Shown here in pieces: positions 46,281 to 54,797 of a stretch of 64,000 nt of DNA. Origin of the DNA: Caldilineaceae bacterium (lineage in GTDB: Bacteria; Chloroflexota; Anaerolineae; Caldilineales; Caldilineaceae); NCBI GenBank assembly GCA_958295845.1, contig OY282376.1, forward strand, positions 943,022 through 1,007,021, written 5' to 3'. Within the stretch, counting starts at the first letter, position 1, and each line of letters starts with the position of its first letter. The notes below the pieces were generated by a model. The model did no database searches and had not been told where the DNA came from. It saw only the letters and a list, made by a program, of their open reading frames with translations. The position numbers were made by a program, and so were the translations under genes.

Positions 46281-47182
46281 TCCACTTCGTAGAACACCCA
46301 TAGTCGCGCCATCCTGAACTGAACGATCGTAAAGACCAAGATGATGAAAAACAACACCCACGCCAACAGGGAAGCATAACCCATCCGCAGATTCTCGAAC
46401 GCATGTCGATAGACAAAGAGCACGTAGAAAAGTGTCGTGTGAACCGGGCCTCCCTGCGTAGCGATGTATGCAGCGGTGAATATCTGGAAAGAACTGATGA
46501 TACCCACCACCAGATTGAAGAAAATAAGCGGTGTAATCATCGGCAACGTCACGTGTCTGAACTGAGCCAGCCTTCCTGCCCCGTCTATCGCCGCCGCATC
46601 GTAGAGCGACTGAGGCACGCCTTGCAGCCCGGCAAGAAACACGACCATCATCGTGCCGACTCGCCAGAGTTCCATGATAATTAAGGACGGCTTGGACAGT
46701 TCGGGATCCCACAGCCAAGCCTGACCCGGTATCCCGAACAAGGACAAGATGTAGTTGGCAAGACCGTAATCGGGATTGAAAATATACATCCAGAGGAACA
46801 CACTGGCCACACCGGGGATGATTGTGGGCAAATAATATAATGTGCGGAAAATGTTTACACCGTGCACTCGCATGTTGAGCAACAGCGCAAGCATCAGTGC
46901 CCAAATTACTTGGGCCGGTACGCCCAAGAAGGTGAAGTAGGCTGTGTTCCATAAAGAGATGGTAAAGAACCTGTCACCAATCATCCTCTCAAGGTTGTCC
47001 AGGCCGTTGAATTCGGGCGGTGACAAGATAGGATAGCGGGTGAAGGCGAGATAGACCAGGCCAACCATCGGACCCGCCGTAAATACGATGAAACCGACCA
47101 GCCAGGGCGCGATAAACATGTACCCGAGAAGGTCTCGTCGCAACTGTGTACGCGAACCCAAAATGGACTGAATCGATGACAT
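46277..47182 (-). CDS. Sugar ABC transporter permease, MalF type (fourth cassette)
   Basis: A protein of 301 residues from ATG 47182; a longer open frame to 47296 lacks a good ribosome site. First helix GYMFIAPWLVGFIVFTAGPM, five more follow. The EAA loop is SLYDAAAIDGAGRLAQFRHVTLP. It is translationally coupled to the MalG-type gene. No ATPase gene accompanies this cassette. Confidence 0.93.
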   Translation of the reverse strand: MSSIQSILGSRTQLRRDLLGYMFIAPWLVGFIVFTAGPMVGLVYLAFTRYPILSPPEFNGLDNLERMIGDRFFTISLWNTAYFTFLGVPAQVIWALMLALLLNMRVHGVNIFRTLYYLPTIIPGVASVFLWMYIFNPDYGLANYILSLFGIPGQAWLWDPELSKPSLIIMELWRVGTMMVVFLAGLQGVPQSLYDAAAIDGAGRLAQFRHVTLPMITPLIFFNLVVGIISSFQIFTAAYIATQGGPVHTTLFYVLFVYRHAFENLRMGYASLLAWVLFFIILVFTIVQFRMARLWVFYEVE

Positions 47183-47344
47183 TCTCAAATGGGTGTCCCT
47201 TACTTTGGCAGTTTCAAATCTGAGGAGAAACTCGTACTTGGCGAAGTGGCGTCCGTGGAGCAATGTGCCCAACAGCAAACGCCACTCCGCCTTCACTTCC
47301 TACGTCTGTATTTCTCAGAGATGTTCTATTGCCAGACGATGCGT

Positions 47345-47364
47345 CGCCGGCATTCTCGCTGGCG
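47345..47364 (-). terminator. Intercistronic hairpin after the fourth binding protein
   Basis: On the minus strand CGCCAGC pairs with GCCGGCG (one G-T wobble) around a 6-base loop, directly abutting the binding-protein stop. It is the fourth case in this window of a hairpin between a binding-protein gene and its permeases. Confidence 0.45.
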
Positions 47365-48732
47365 CTAGAAATCTCCGTATTCTTCGCGATACTCTGCAAT
47401 CAACTGGTCGACTTCAGGCTTCACCTCATCCATGGCCGCCTGCGCTGTCTTCCGGTCCAGAACGATTTCATCCCAGGCCCCCTGGATGAGCGCGTCCATC
47501 TCGCGGATGCCGGGAATGTGAAGAATCACGCGGGTGACCTGCGCGGCTGCGATGTCGACCACCTCCGGTCTCTCCCAAGGTAGCAGACCCTGCTTCAGCC
47601 AAAGGTCCGACTCCGCCACCTCTGGTGAGGTGGGATCTCCGTAATGGGCCAGAATAAGCAGTTCGTGCGTCCGGTTGGTGTTGAAAGATACATACTCCCA
47701 CGCCTCATCCGGATGCGGGCTCCCACTGTAAATGCCCGGCCCTTCGGGTGGATTACGCGTGATTGTCGGTCCATTGGGCATCGACGGCAATGGAACTTGC
47801 GCCAAAACGAGATCCTCTCGCAAATAGGGAAGGATCTCCCGGTGGAAGAACCCCATCGCCACGCGTTCCGTGTTCATCATCTCCGCGCCGCCGCGAAACT
47901 CCTCTGCCTCCGCCGGCGTCGGTGTGTAACCCATCTTCGTCGTATCCGCCATCCAATTCCAAGCCTCTATCGCCTCGGCCTCGTTGATGACGGTCTCCGT
48001 AACGTCCTCGTTCCAAACATCGCCGCCAAAGCCCCAAATCCAGAGATTCTCGATTCTGATTGTCCGGGGGGTCGGTGTGCGGCCCCACTGCCTTTCGACT
48101 CCCTCACCCGTGGTAAGCGCCCCCGCATACTCGCGCTCCCACTTCTCCAGCGTCCACTCCCCCGCCTGATAGACATCCCAGGGATCTTCCAGCCCCGCTG
48201 CTTCGATCAGACTGGGATTGTACAGGACAAACATTGGATGCGCGCCGTCGGCGATGGCATATACCTTCCCTTGCCAGGAGAGATTCTCCACCAGGCCGGG
48301 GTAGAAATTATCCAGATTGACCCGGTCGTCCGCTTCGATATAGTCGTTCAAGGGAATCAAAACGCCGCGAACAGCATACGTTGCCCGCTGCATTGGATGG
48401 TTAAAGGTCAGATCAAAAGGCGCCTCGCCGCCAGCCAAGGCGACGTAGACTTTCTGAATCGCTTCACCATACGGCAAGGGTACCATCTCTATCGAGATAT
48501 TCGCTTGGGACTCGTTAAACTCCTCCCCAGCCTGATTCATCGACGCTTCAGGGTACGTGTTGTCGTACCAGTACACCAGTTCCACCATTTCAGCGGACGG
48601 CGCAGCTTCACCCTCATCCGTCATTTCCGTCGCCGGAGCGGCCGGTACACAGGCCACCGCCGACACCCCCGCGACCGTAACCGCAGATACACGCAAGAAA
48701 TCTCGTCGGCTAATTCTTCTCGTCTGACGCAT
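47365..48732 (-). CDS. Tat-exported sugar-binding lipoprotein (fourth cassette)
   Basis: A protein of 455 residues from ATG 48732 (AAAGGAGGAA upstream). The leader holds twin arginines (RRISRRDFLRVS), a hydrophobic stretch and lipobox VSAVAC. The mature part is a family 1 binding protein: VELVYWYDNTYPEAS, YGEAIQKVYVALAGGEAPFD, GKVYAIADGAHPMFVLYNPS and a late YVSFNTNRTHELL. It differs clearly from the 10244/15072 pair, so it likely binds another sugar. It lies between a DegT-type gene and the two permeases. Confidence 0.93.
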   Translation of the reverse strand: MRQTRRISRRDFLRVSAVTVAGVSAVACVPAAPATEMTDEGEAAPSAEMVELVYWYDNTYPEASMNQAGEEFNESQANISIEMVPLPYGEAIQKVYVALAGGEAPFDLTFNHPMQRATYAVRGVLIPLNDYIEADDRVNLDNFYPGLVENLSWQGKVYAIADGAHPMFVLYNPSLIEAAGLEDPWDVYQAGEWTLEKWEREYAGALTTGEGVERQWGRTPTPRTIRIENLWIWGFGGDVWNEDVTETVINEAEAIEAWNWMADTTKMGYTPTPAEAEEFRGGAEMMNTERVAMGFFHREILPYLREDLVLAQVPLPSMPNGPTITRNPPEGPGIYSGSPHPDEAWEYVSFNTNRTHELLILAHYGDPTSPEVAESDLWLKQGLLPWERPEVVDIAAAQVTRVILHIPGIREMDALIQGAWDEIVLDRKTAQAAMDEVKPEVDQLIAEYREEYGDF

Positions 48733-48846
48733 GATTCCTCCTTTACTGTCTTTGACTGGTAGCAAACGTAGCACTTTGCAATTCCTTCACACACATCGTC
48801 GAAGACATTATCTTATGCTTCACCTCCTCCTTAGCTCAACACATAC

Positions 48847-50109
48847 CTATTTACGATTGCGGTCCGCAACCGTCTGCACAATGTCCGCGACCAACTCGCA
48901 ATGTTCCGGCCGGTATTTTTCGCTCACAGACGCCCAACGGATGAAGTTCTCTAGATATGCTTTTGCATTGGGGCAAGTATCAGCGTCGTAGGTATATGTT
49001 CGCGAGGCCGGTGGCATGGAAAACTGATGCAACCTGCTCTTAGCCCGCTTCTGTAGAAATGCAAGGGCTTCAGGCATCAAGTAGTACTTGGCAGTACCTG
49101 CGCCCGGGATTCCCGCGTCGGCAAACTGTTGAGAGAGTTCCTCCGCCGTGCAACGGAACTGCGTCGGGTCCATCCAAAGTCCGACCATCCAGCACGAAAA
49201 CAAATTCACGTTGTCTGGAATCGGTAGTGGTGTGATGCCCGGTATTTCCGAAAGTAAAGGCCACAGCAGACGCGCGATTCTGTCCCGATGGGCGGCGTGT
49301 TCACGAATCACCTCAAGCTGCCCCAGACATATCGCCGCAGTGCATTCCGGCATGCGGTATGAGTAACCCAACTCATGATGATAGCGCCCGAAACCAGGGA
49401 TCCACTCCGCGCCGCGATCATGTGCAATAAAGCGCATGCGCGCCGCCAGTTCATCATCATCAGTGACGACGCAGCCTCCGATGTCAGAACTCATCGTCTT
49501 TTCAGGATCGAACGAAAAACCCGCCGCGTCTGCCAGAGTCCCCACCAGCCGGCCCTTATACTCACTGAAGGCCGCCTGACATGCGTCCTCACAAACAAAG
49601 AGATTGTGTCTGCGCGCCAGTTCGTTTATCGGGTCCATATCGCAAACCAGTCCCGTCTTGTGTACGACCAGGATCGCGCGCGTTCGGTCCGTAATGCACG
49701 GCTCGATCGTCTCAGCGCTCACATTCACCGTGCCGGCCTCCGTATCGGCAAAGACGGGGATATAGTCCTCCAGGCAGAGACCCTGAACCGTTCCAAAATC
49801 CGTGATGGGGCTGACAATGACCTCATCGCCCGGTTCAAATTCGAGCGCCGCGGCCAGCGTTGCCAGTGCTGACGTGCAACCTGGTGTCGTCACACAGTGT
49901 TTCAACCCCAGTGACTCCGCGAACGCCTTCTCAAAGCGCTCAGCCATATTGACCTTCAGCCCCCCCGTGATAACTTCTTGAACGTACTTGAGGCAATTCG
50001 GGCCAACAGTACGCGGAAACATGGTAGGTAACCCGCCCAGCGTATCTTCGACACGTCCCGCACCAGGGTGGAGCCCCGCAACTTCCGGTGCAGCTAGTCT
50101 CTCTGCCAT
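48847..50109 (-). CDS. DegT/DnrJ/EryC1/StrS-family aminotransferase (second of three)
   Basis: A protein of 420 residues with GGGAGCC 7 bases before the ATG. PTMFPRTVGPNCLKYVQEV opens the fold; CVTTPGCTSALATLAAALEFEPGDEV, FVCEDACQAAFSEYKGRLVG and FSFDPEKTMSSD (Schiff-base Lys) are the family marks. It is the first gene of the minus-strand importer operon and differs in sequence from the 44139 protein that ends it, so the two probably catalyse separate steps on an amino- or keto-sugar. Confidence 0.92.
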   Translation of the reverse strand: MAERLAAPEVAGLHPGAGRVEDTLGGLPTMFPRTVGPNCLKYVQEVITGGLKVNMAERFEKAFAESLGLKHCVTTPGCTSALATLAAALEFEPGDEVIVSPITDFGTVQGLCLEDYIPVFADTEAGTVNVSAETIEPCITDRTRAILVVHKTGLVCDMDPINELARRHNLFVCEDACQAAFSEYKGRLVGTLADAAGFSFDPEKTMSSDIGGCVVTDDDELAARMRFIAHDRGAEWIPGFGRYHHELGYSYRMPECTAAICLGQLEVIREHAAHRDRIARLLWPLLSEIPGITPLPIPDNVNLFSCWMVGLWMDPTQFRCTAEELSQQFADAGIPGAGTAKYYLMPEALAFLQKRAKSRLHQFSMPPASRTYTYDADTCPNAKAYLENFIRWASVSEKYRPEHCELVADIVQTVADRNRK

Positions 50110-50574
50110 TTTTAGGCTCCCTATTCGTCCTGTCGAGCGGACGATTCCCGTCCGCCTTAAGGTAACGATGATAACGCTTTTAGTCTCGTCTGAAGTTGGA
50201 ACTGCAAATTTGGAATCTGGCTACAAGTATGTCTTGAACGTCGCTGCCAGTTACAGGAATTCAAGTTTCTTCGTCACGGCCGACAGAAGCTTGTCAAATG
50301 GTGCAAATAATCGTAACGACTTGAGAGGTATCCTAGATAATAATATATATATTGAATAGTGTCAACTGCCTCTTTTTCGGCCAGGTGCGTCACTCTACCG
50401 ACGCTTAACGCCATCAATCCTCCCGGTCCGAGACATCCCCCACCTGTCCAACGCGTTCGCCCGCCCTTCCAAAGATCGGTTATAATCAGCTATCGCAACC
50501 AGCTCTGCTGAACGCCTCCGGGCAGCAAGACCAATACGCACAACAACCCGCGCCAAATTAAGCGAGCCAACCCA
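50110..50574. other. Divergent promoter region with an AT-rich stretch
   Basis: No gene is supported. The segment 50280-50360 is markedly AT-rich for this genome, with TAATAATATATATATTG near 50339-50354, and contains TGTCAA (TTGACA on the minus strand) at 50292-50297. It lies between operons going in opposite directions and probably holds both promoters. A TATAAT at 50481-50486 is a candidate -10 for the 50575 gene. Confidence 0.5.
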
Positions 50575-51615
50575 ATGAAAGCAGTTGCCAAGTTCGGATT
50601 CGGCGATAAAGAAGTAGAGATACGCGACGTACCCGAGCCCCAAATGGGCCCCGGCCAGGTAATGGTCGAGGTCAAAGCCACCGGCGTCTGCGGCTCAGAC
50701 GTCCACATGTGGCGCAACATGCAGTCGTGGGAGATCACACTCCCGCTCGTCCTCGGCCACGAATTCGCCGGCGTAATCGTCGATGTCGGCGATAACGTCT
50801 CCGGTTGGGAAATCGGCGACAGAGTTGCCGTCGAAACCGCCGCCGAAGTCTGCGACGCCTGCGTCTACTGCCTCAGCGGCAACTACAATCTCTGTCCCAG
50901 CCGCCTCGGCTACGGCGCCCTCGCCGACGGCTCCATGACCAGCTACGTCGCCGCCCGTCCCCAGATCCTCCATCGTGTCCCGGACAACGTGCCCGACGAG
51001 CATGCCGCCCTCACCGAACCGATCTGCGTCGCCTACAATGCCCTGGTCGAAAAGACCGCCATGAAACCCGGCGACCTCGTCGTCATCCAGGGCCCCGGCC
51101 CCATCGGCATCATGGCCCTTCAGATCGCCCGCATCCGCGGCGCCGGCACCCTCGTCGTCCTCGGCACCGACGCCGACGCCAAACGCATGGAAGTGGCCGC
51201 CGAGCTCGGCGCCGACCACACGCTCAACATCCAGCGCGACGACCCGGTCGCCCTTGTCGAATCACTGGGCGACGGCTACGGCGCCGACCTCGTAATCGAC
51301 GCCACCGGCGTCAGCAAGGCGTTACAACAGTCTATGGACCTGGTGCGGCCCAATGGACGCATCACCAAGATAGGGTGGGGCCCGCAGGCGCTCGATTTCA
51401 GCCTCGACCCGCTCGTGGCCAAAGCCGTAACCCTCCAGGGCACCTTCAGCCACCTCTACCCCACCTGGGAGCGCGTCCTCACTTTGCTCTCCACAGGTCA
51501 GGTGAATCTGGGGCCCGTCATCGGTGGCATCTACCCCCTGGAAGACTGGGAAGAGGCATTCGAAAGTATGGAACAGGGCGAAAACGTGAAATCCGTCCTC
51601 CGTCTCGACGCCTGA
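50575..51615 (+). CDS. Zinc-dependent medium-chain dehydrogenase (sorbitol/threonine dehydrogenase-like)
   Basis: A protein of 346 residues. Catalytic zinc ligands are Cys39 (GVCGSD), His62 and Glu63 (GHEFAG); structural zinc ligands are Cys93, Cys96, Cys99 and Cys107. The Rossmann loop is IQGPGPIGIMALQ, and an Asp after the next strand (LGTDAD) favours NAD+. It should oxidise a polyol, sugar or amino-alcohol in the cytoplasm. The Uma2-family gene begins 44 bp downstream. Confidence 0.93.
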   Translation: MKAVAKFGFGDKEVEIRDVPEPQMGPGQVMVEVKATGVCGSDVHMWRNMQSWEITLPLVLGHEFAGVIVDVGDNVSGWEIGDRVAVETAAEVCDACVYCLSGNYNLCPSRLGYGALADGSMTSYVAARPQILHRVPDNVPDEHAALTEPICVAYNALVEKTAMKPGDLVVIQGPGPIGIMALQIARIRGAGTLVVLGTDADAKRMEVAAELGADHTLNIQRDDPVALVESLGDGYGADLVIDATGVSKALQQSMDLVRPNGRITKIGWGPQALDFSLDPLVAKAVTLQGTFSHLYPTWERVLTLLSTGQVNLGPVIGGIYPLEDWEEAFESMEQGENVKSVLRLDA

Positions 51616-51659
51616 CGCGGAATCGCCCGCATCTGGTCGGGATGGAAGCGAGGCAGGCC

Positions 51660-52274
51660 ATGGCCCATCCAACGACGCAACCCGAAGAAACACTGGAACC
51701 GACTTGGGAGATCGCCCAACTCTTTCCCGCCCAGGGCCACTGGAGCGAGGAAGAGTATTTCTCGTTGGGCACCAATCGCCTCATAGAATTCTCGCACGGG
51801 CTGTTGGAGGTTCTGCCAACGCCAACCCAGTCGCATCAGCTTCTGCTGGCCGCCCTCTTTGAATCCTTGTGCAGCTATGTCCGCGATAGGGATTTAGGCA
51901 TGGTCCTATTCGCCCCCATGCGGGTCCAACTCTGGCCAGGTAAATTTAGACAGCCGGATCTTGTCTATATGGCCGCCGCTCACGCCGACAGGTTGGGCGA
52001 AAAGTTCTGGCGCGGCGCCGATCTAGTCATCGAAGTCGTCCGCCCCGACGATCCCGAAAGGGACAAAGTGACCAAACGCCGCGAGTACGCACAGGCCGGG
52101 ATCCCCGAATACTGGATCGTCGATCCCGCCGCTGCCTCCATCACCGTCCTCACCTTGCACGGACAGGAATACGCGCTTCACGGTGAGTTCGTCGCAGACG
52201 AGGAGGCATCATCCGTACTACTGGAAGGCTTCAAAGTCGACGTTGAGCACGTATTCTCTGAAGCAAGAAAATAG
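51660..52274 (+). CDS. Uma2 family (DUF820) restriction-endonuclease-fold protein
   Basis: A protein of 204 residues from ATG 51660 (GAGG about 8 bases upstream); an in-frame ATG at 51642 lacks a site. The family's blocks are all present: WSEEEYFSLGTNRLIEFSHG, VLPTPTQSHQLLLAALFESL, RQPDLVYM, DLVIEVVRPDDPERD (the Asp and Glu of a PD-(D/E)xK core), KRREYAQAGIPEYWIVDP. The family is very abundant in Cyanobacteria and Chloroflexota; nuclease activity is assumed from the fold and its biological role is unknown. Not paired with a methylase here. Confidence 0.9.
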   Translation: MAHPTTQPEETLEPTWEIAQLFPAQGHWSEEEYFSLGTNRLIEFSHGLLEVLPTPTQSHQLLLAALFESLCSYVRDRDLGMVLFAPMRVQLWPGKFRQPDLVYMAAAHADRLGEKFWRGADLVIEVVRPDDPERDKVTKRREYAQAGIPEYWIVDPAAASITVLTLHGQEYALHGEFVADEEASSVLLEGFKVDVEHVFSEARK

Positions 52275-52327
52275 AGCCCGACATTGCATCTGGAATCGCC
52301 CATTTCCATCTCCCGCGGAGCACACCT

Positions 52328-53002
52328 TTGACGAACAAAGAACCGATCATCCAGGTCTCACTCGACGTAACCTCCATCGAAGAGGCCCTCGATATGGCCG
52401 GCGCAGCCGTGCGCGCCGGCGTCGACTGGCTCGAAGCCGGCACCCCCCTGATCCTCGCAGAAGGGCTCCACAGCGTCCGCGCCATGCGCGAGGCCTTCCC
52501 CGATCACCCCATCGTCGCCGACCTCAAGACCATGGACGGCGCCGGCCTCGAAGCCGAGATGATGTTCAACGCCGGCGCCGACTATGTCGTCGTCATGGGC
52601 GTCGCCCACGACGCCAGCATCATCGAACAGGTCAAGATGGCGCAGCGCTGCGGCGGCAAGGTCATGTGCGATGTCATGCTCTGCGCCGACAAACCCGGCC
52701 GCGCCAAAGAGGCCCAGGACATGGGCGTCGATGTCATCATCGTCCACACCGGTTTCGACGAACGCGCCATGATTCCCGGCCTCAGCCCCCTGGATGACCT
52801 GCCCGCCATCCTCGCAGCCGTCGACATCCCCGTGCAGGCCGTCGGCGGACTGACAGTCGAACAGGCCATCGAAACACTCGAATTGGGCGCCGAAATCGTC
52901 GTCTTCGGCGCACCGCTCGTGATCGCATCCGACGCCTTCACCGCCGCCACCGACGACTTTGAAGGCCTGCTCCGAGAGATAGTGAAACAAGTTAAAGGGT
53001 AA
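52328..53002 (+). CDS. HPS/KGPDC-family (OMP decarboxylase fold) sugar-phosphate lyase
   Basis: A protein of 224 residues starting with TTG (CGGAG upstream). The barrel motif IVADLKTMD gives Asp65, Lys67 and Asp70, the metal/phosphate triad of 3-hexulose-6-phosphate synthase and 3-keto-L-gulonate-6-phosphate decarboxylase. VQAVGGLTVEQA binds phosphate. It either joins formaldehyde to ribulose 5-phosphate (or the reverse) or decarboxylates a keto-sugar acid phosphate; no PHI isomerase is adjacent, which slightly favours the second. It belongs to the plus-strand set starting at 50575. Confidence 0.87.
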   Translation: MTNKEPIIQVSLDVTSIEEALDMAGAAVRAGVDWLEAGTPLILAEGLHSVRAMREAFPDHPIVADLKTMDGAGLEAEMMFNAGADYVVVMGVAHDASIIEQVKMAQRCGGKVMCDVMLCADKPGRAKEAQDMGVDVIIVHTGFDERAMIPGLSPLDDLPAILAAVDIPVQAVGGLTVEQAIETLELGAEIVVFGAPLVIASDAFTAATDDFEGLLREIVKQVKG

Positions 53003-53064
53003 GAAGCAGTGGCCAACTGCTAGTTGTCGGTTTCCGGCAGCAATTGGAATTCTGGTTAGAGTCT

Positions 53065-54072
53065 ATGAGAAAAAGAGCGCCACGCAACCAAACCATTACA
53101 TTGAATGATGCCGAGCGCGAACTTTATGGCAGCCGCCTGCTCTCTCTCAATGGACCTGTAAATATTGACGCAATTCTGGACCGCACCTTCAACCAGGATA
53201 CGCTAAAAGTATTGGAATATTTGCCGAGCCAGTTTGCCGACCTCATCTTTGTTGATCCACCCTACAATATCTCCAAACAGTTCAGCGGCAACAACTTCAC
53301 GGCTCGCTCACTGGACTCATATGAGGAGTGGTTGGCGGGTTGGCTGCCGCATCTGGCGCGTTTGCTTAAGCCAAACGGCTCTCTCTACCTGTGCGGGGAC
53401 TGGCGCTCTTCGGCTGCCATCCACAGATTGGCCCAGCGCTATTTTGTTGTGCGAAATCGGATAACGTGGGAGAGAGAAAAGGGGCGAGGCGCCAAAGCCA
53501 ACTGGAAAAACGCCTCGGAGGATATCTGGTTCTGCACTCTTTCCGACGATTACGTGTTCAACGTAGATGCGGTCAAACTCACTCGCCGCGTACGCGCCCC
53601 GTATACTGACGAAAATGGCGCGCCCAAAGACTGGCAGAGCGCCGACAAGGGCAACTTCCGCCATACGCATCCTTCAAATCTGTGGACCGATCTGACTGTT
53701 CCCTTCTGGTCGATGCCGGAAAACACGGACCACCCGACCCAGAAGCCGGAAAAACTGTTGGCAAAAGTAATTCTGGCAAGTACCAATCAAGACGCCGTTG
53801 TCTTCGATCCTTTCCTTGGTTCCGGCACAACTTCAGTAGTTGCAAAAAAGCTGAGGCGTCGCTATGTGGGCGTTGAGATCGAGAGAGAATACTGCTGCTT
53901 GGCCGAAAAGCGATTGGCGCTGGCGGTTGAGTCTCCGACGATACAGGGTTATGCCGATGGTGTCTTCTGGGAGCGCAACACGCTTGCCGAACAGAGCAAC
54001 AATACGAGGAAGCAACAATCTACAACTTCCTCTGCGACTCAACCTCAGCTTTTCGAACGACACACCGAGTGA
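53065..54072 (+). CDS. Type II DNA methyltransferase, beta-class N6-adenine/N4-cytosine
   Basis: A protein of 335 residues from ATG 53065; a TTG at 53044 is possible and neither has a strong ribosome site. Motif IV DPPY is at 64-67 and comes before motif I DPFLGSGTT (248-256), the beta-class order shared with M.HinfI, M.RsrI and CcrM. The stretch between (WEREKGRGAKANWKNASEDIW, then HPTQKP) is typical. It methylates a short DNA site; the specificity cannot be read. The next gene overlaps it by one base. The pair is lower in GC than the metabolic genes around it. Confidence 0.92.
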   Translation: MRKRAPRNQTITLNDAERELYGSRLLSLNGPVNIDAILDRTFNQDTLKVLEYLPSQFADLIFVDPPYNISKQFSGNNFTARSLDSYEEWLAGWLPHLARLLKPNGSLYLCGDWRSSAAIHRLAQRYFVVRNRITWEREKGRGAKANWKNASEDIWFCTLSDDYVFNVDAVKLTRRVRAPYTDENGAPKDWQSADKGNFRHTHPSNLWTDLTVPFWSMPENTDHPTQKPEKLLAKVILASTNQDAVVFDPFLGSGTTSVVAKKLRRRYVGVEIEREYCCLAEKRLALAVESPTIQGYADGVFWERNTLAEQSNNTRKQQSTTSSATQPQLFERHTE

Positions 54073-54734
54073 TGAAGAGCAGAATATTTTCCAGTCAGGC
54101 CTATATTTCGATGGAGCAGAACACTCTTGCCCTTCTCAACACGGAGTCGGACTTCCTTTCGCCGAGCACACTAGAAAGCACACGCGCGGCCGGTGACGCG
54201 ATTCAGGAAATTCTTGCCCTTAAGTTCGAGAGCATTTTAGGGAACTGGGTCTCCGAATACTCAACCGACTTCGCTCGCCGGGCAATGGCCGATCTGGCCT
54301 TTGAGGATATTGACGGCAACTATTACGTCATAGATGTTAAGTCGCACCGAATGAGCACGAAGTTCAATATGCCGAATCTAACGTCGGTCGAGCGACTGGC
54401 CCGACTGTACGAGGATGATACGAACTACTTTGTGCTCCTCATGGTACAATACGACCTCCAAGGTTCTCACGCCGACTTTTCCCGTGTCCATTTCGTGCCT
54501 ATTGAGTTTTTGAGCTGGGACTGCCTGACTGTCGGCGCCCTCGGTTGGGGTCAAATTCAGATTGCGAACTCTAACAGAATCATAGTGAACCACCAGTTCT
54601 CTCGCAAGCAGTGGATGCTCCAACTCTGTGAAGTCATGCTCGAATTCTATCCCAAAGAGATCGAGAAAATCAGGGACCGACTAAGTCGATTCGAGGAGAT
54701 CAAAGCCTATTGGTTGGGTAAATCAGAAGACTGA
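54072..54734 (+). CDS. Type II restriction endonuclease, PD-(D/E)xK type
   Basis: A protein of 220 residues whose ATG overlaps the methyltransferase stop (TGATG). A catalytic core is visible as Asp74 in MADLAFEDIDG and Asp88-Val-Lys90 in YVIDVKSHRM, the D...DxK form of the PD-(D/E)xK site. The following part (MPNLTSVERLARLYED) and the C-terminal helical region have no family that I can name. It is the expected cutting partner of the adjacent methylase. Restriction genes placed after the methylase with coupled translation let protection come first. Confidence 0.83.
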   Translation: MKSRIFSSQAYISMEQNTLALLNTESDFLSPSTLESTRAAGDAIQEILALKFESILGNWVSEYSTDFARRAMADLAFEDIDGNYYVIDVKSHRMSTKFNMPNLTSVERLARLYEDDTNYFVLLMVQYDLQGSHADFSRVHFVPIEFLSWDCLTVGALGWGQIQIANSNRIIVNHQFSRKQWMLQLCEVMLEFYPKEIEKIRDRLSRFEEIKAYWLGKSED

Positions 54735-54797
54735 CGCGAAGGTGCCGCGTTGCCTCGTCATTCCCGCCTGCAATACTGATACCAAGGAGAGAAAAAT

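Noticed and set aside
49988..50359. Plus-strand open frame of 123 codons between the DegT and dehydrogenase genes
   Set aside because: It overlaps the 5' end of a firm minus-strand gene and runs into AT-rich promoter-like DNA; no motif.
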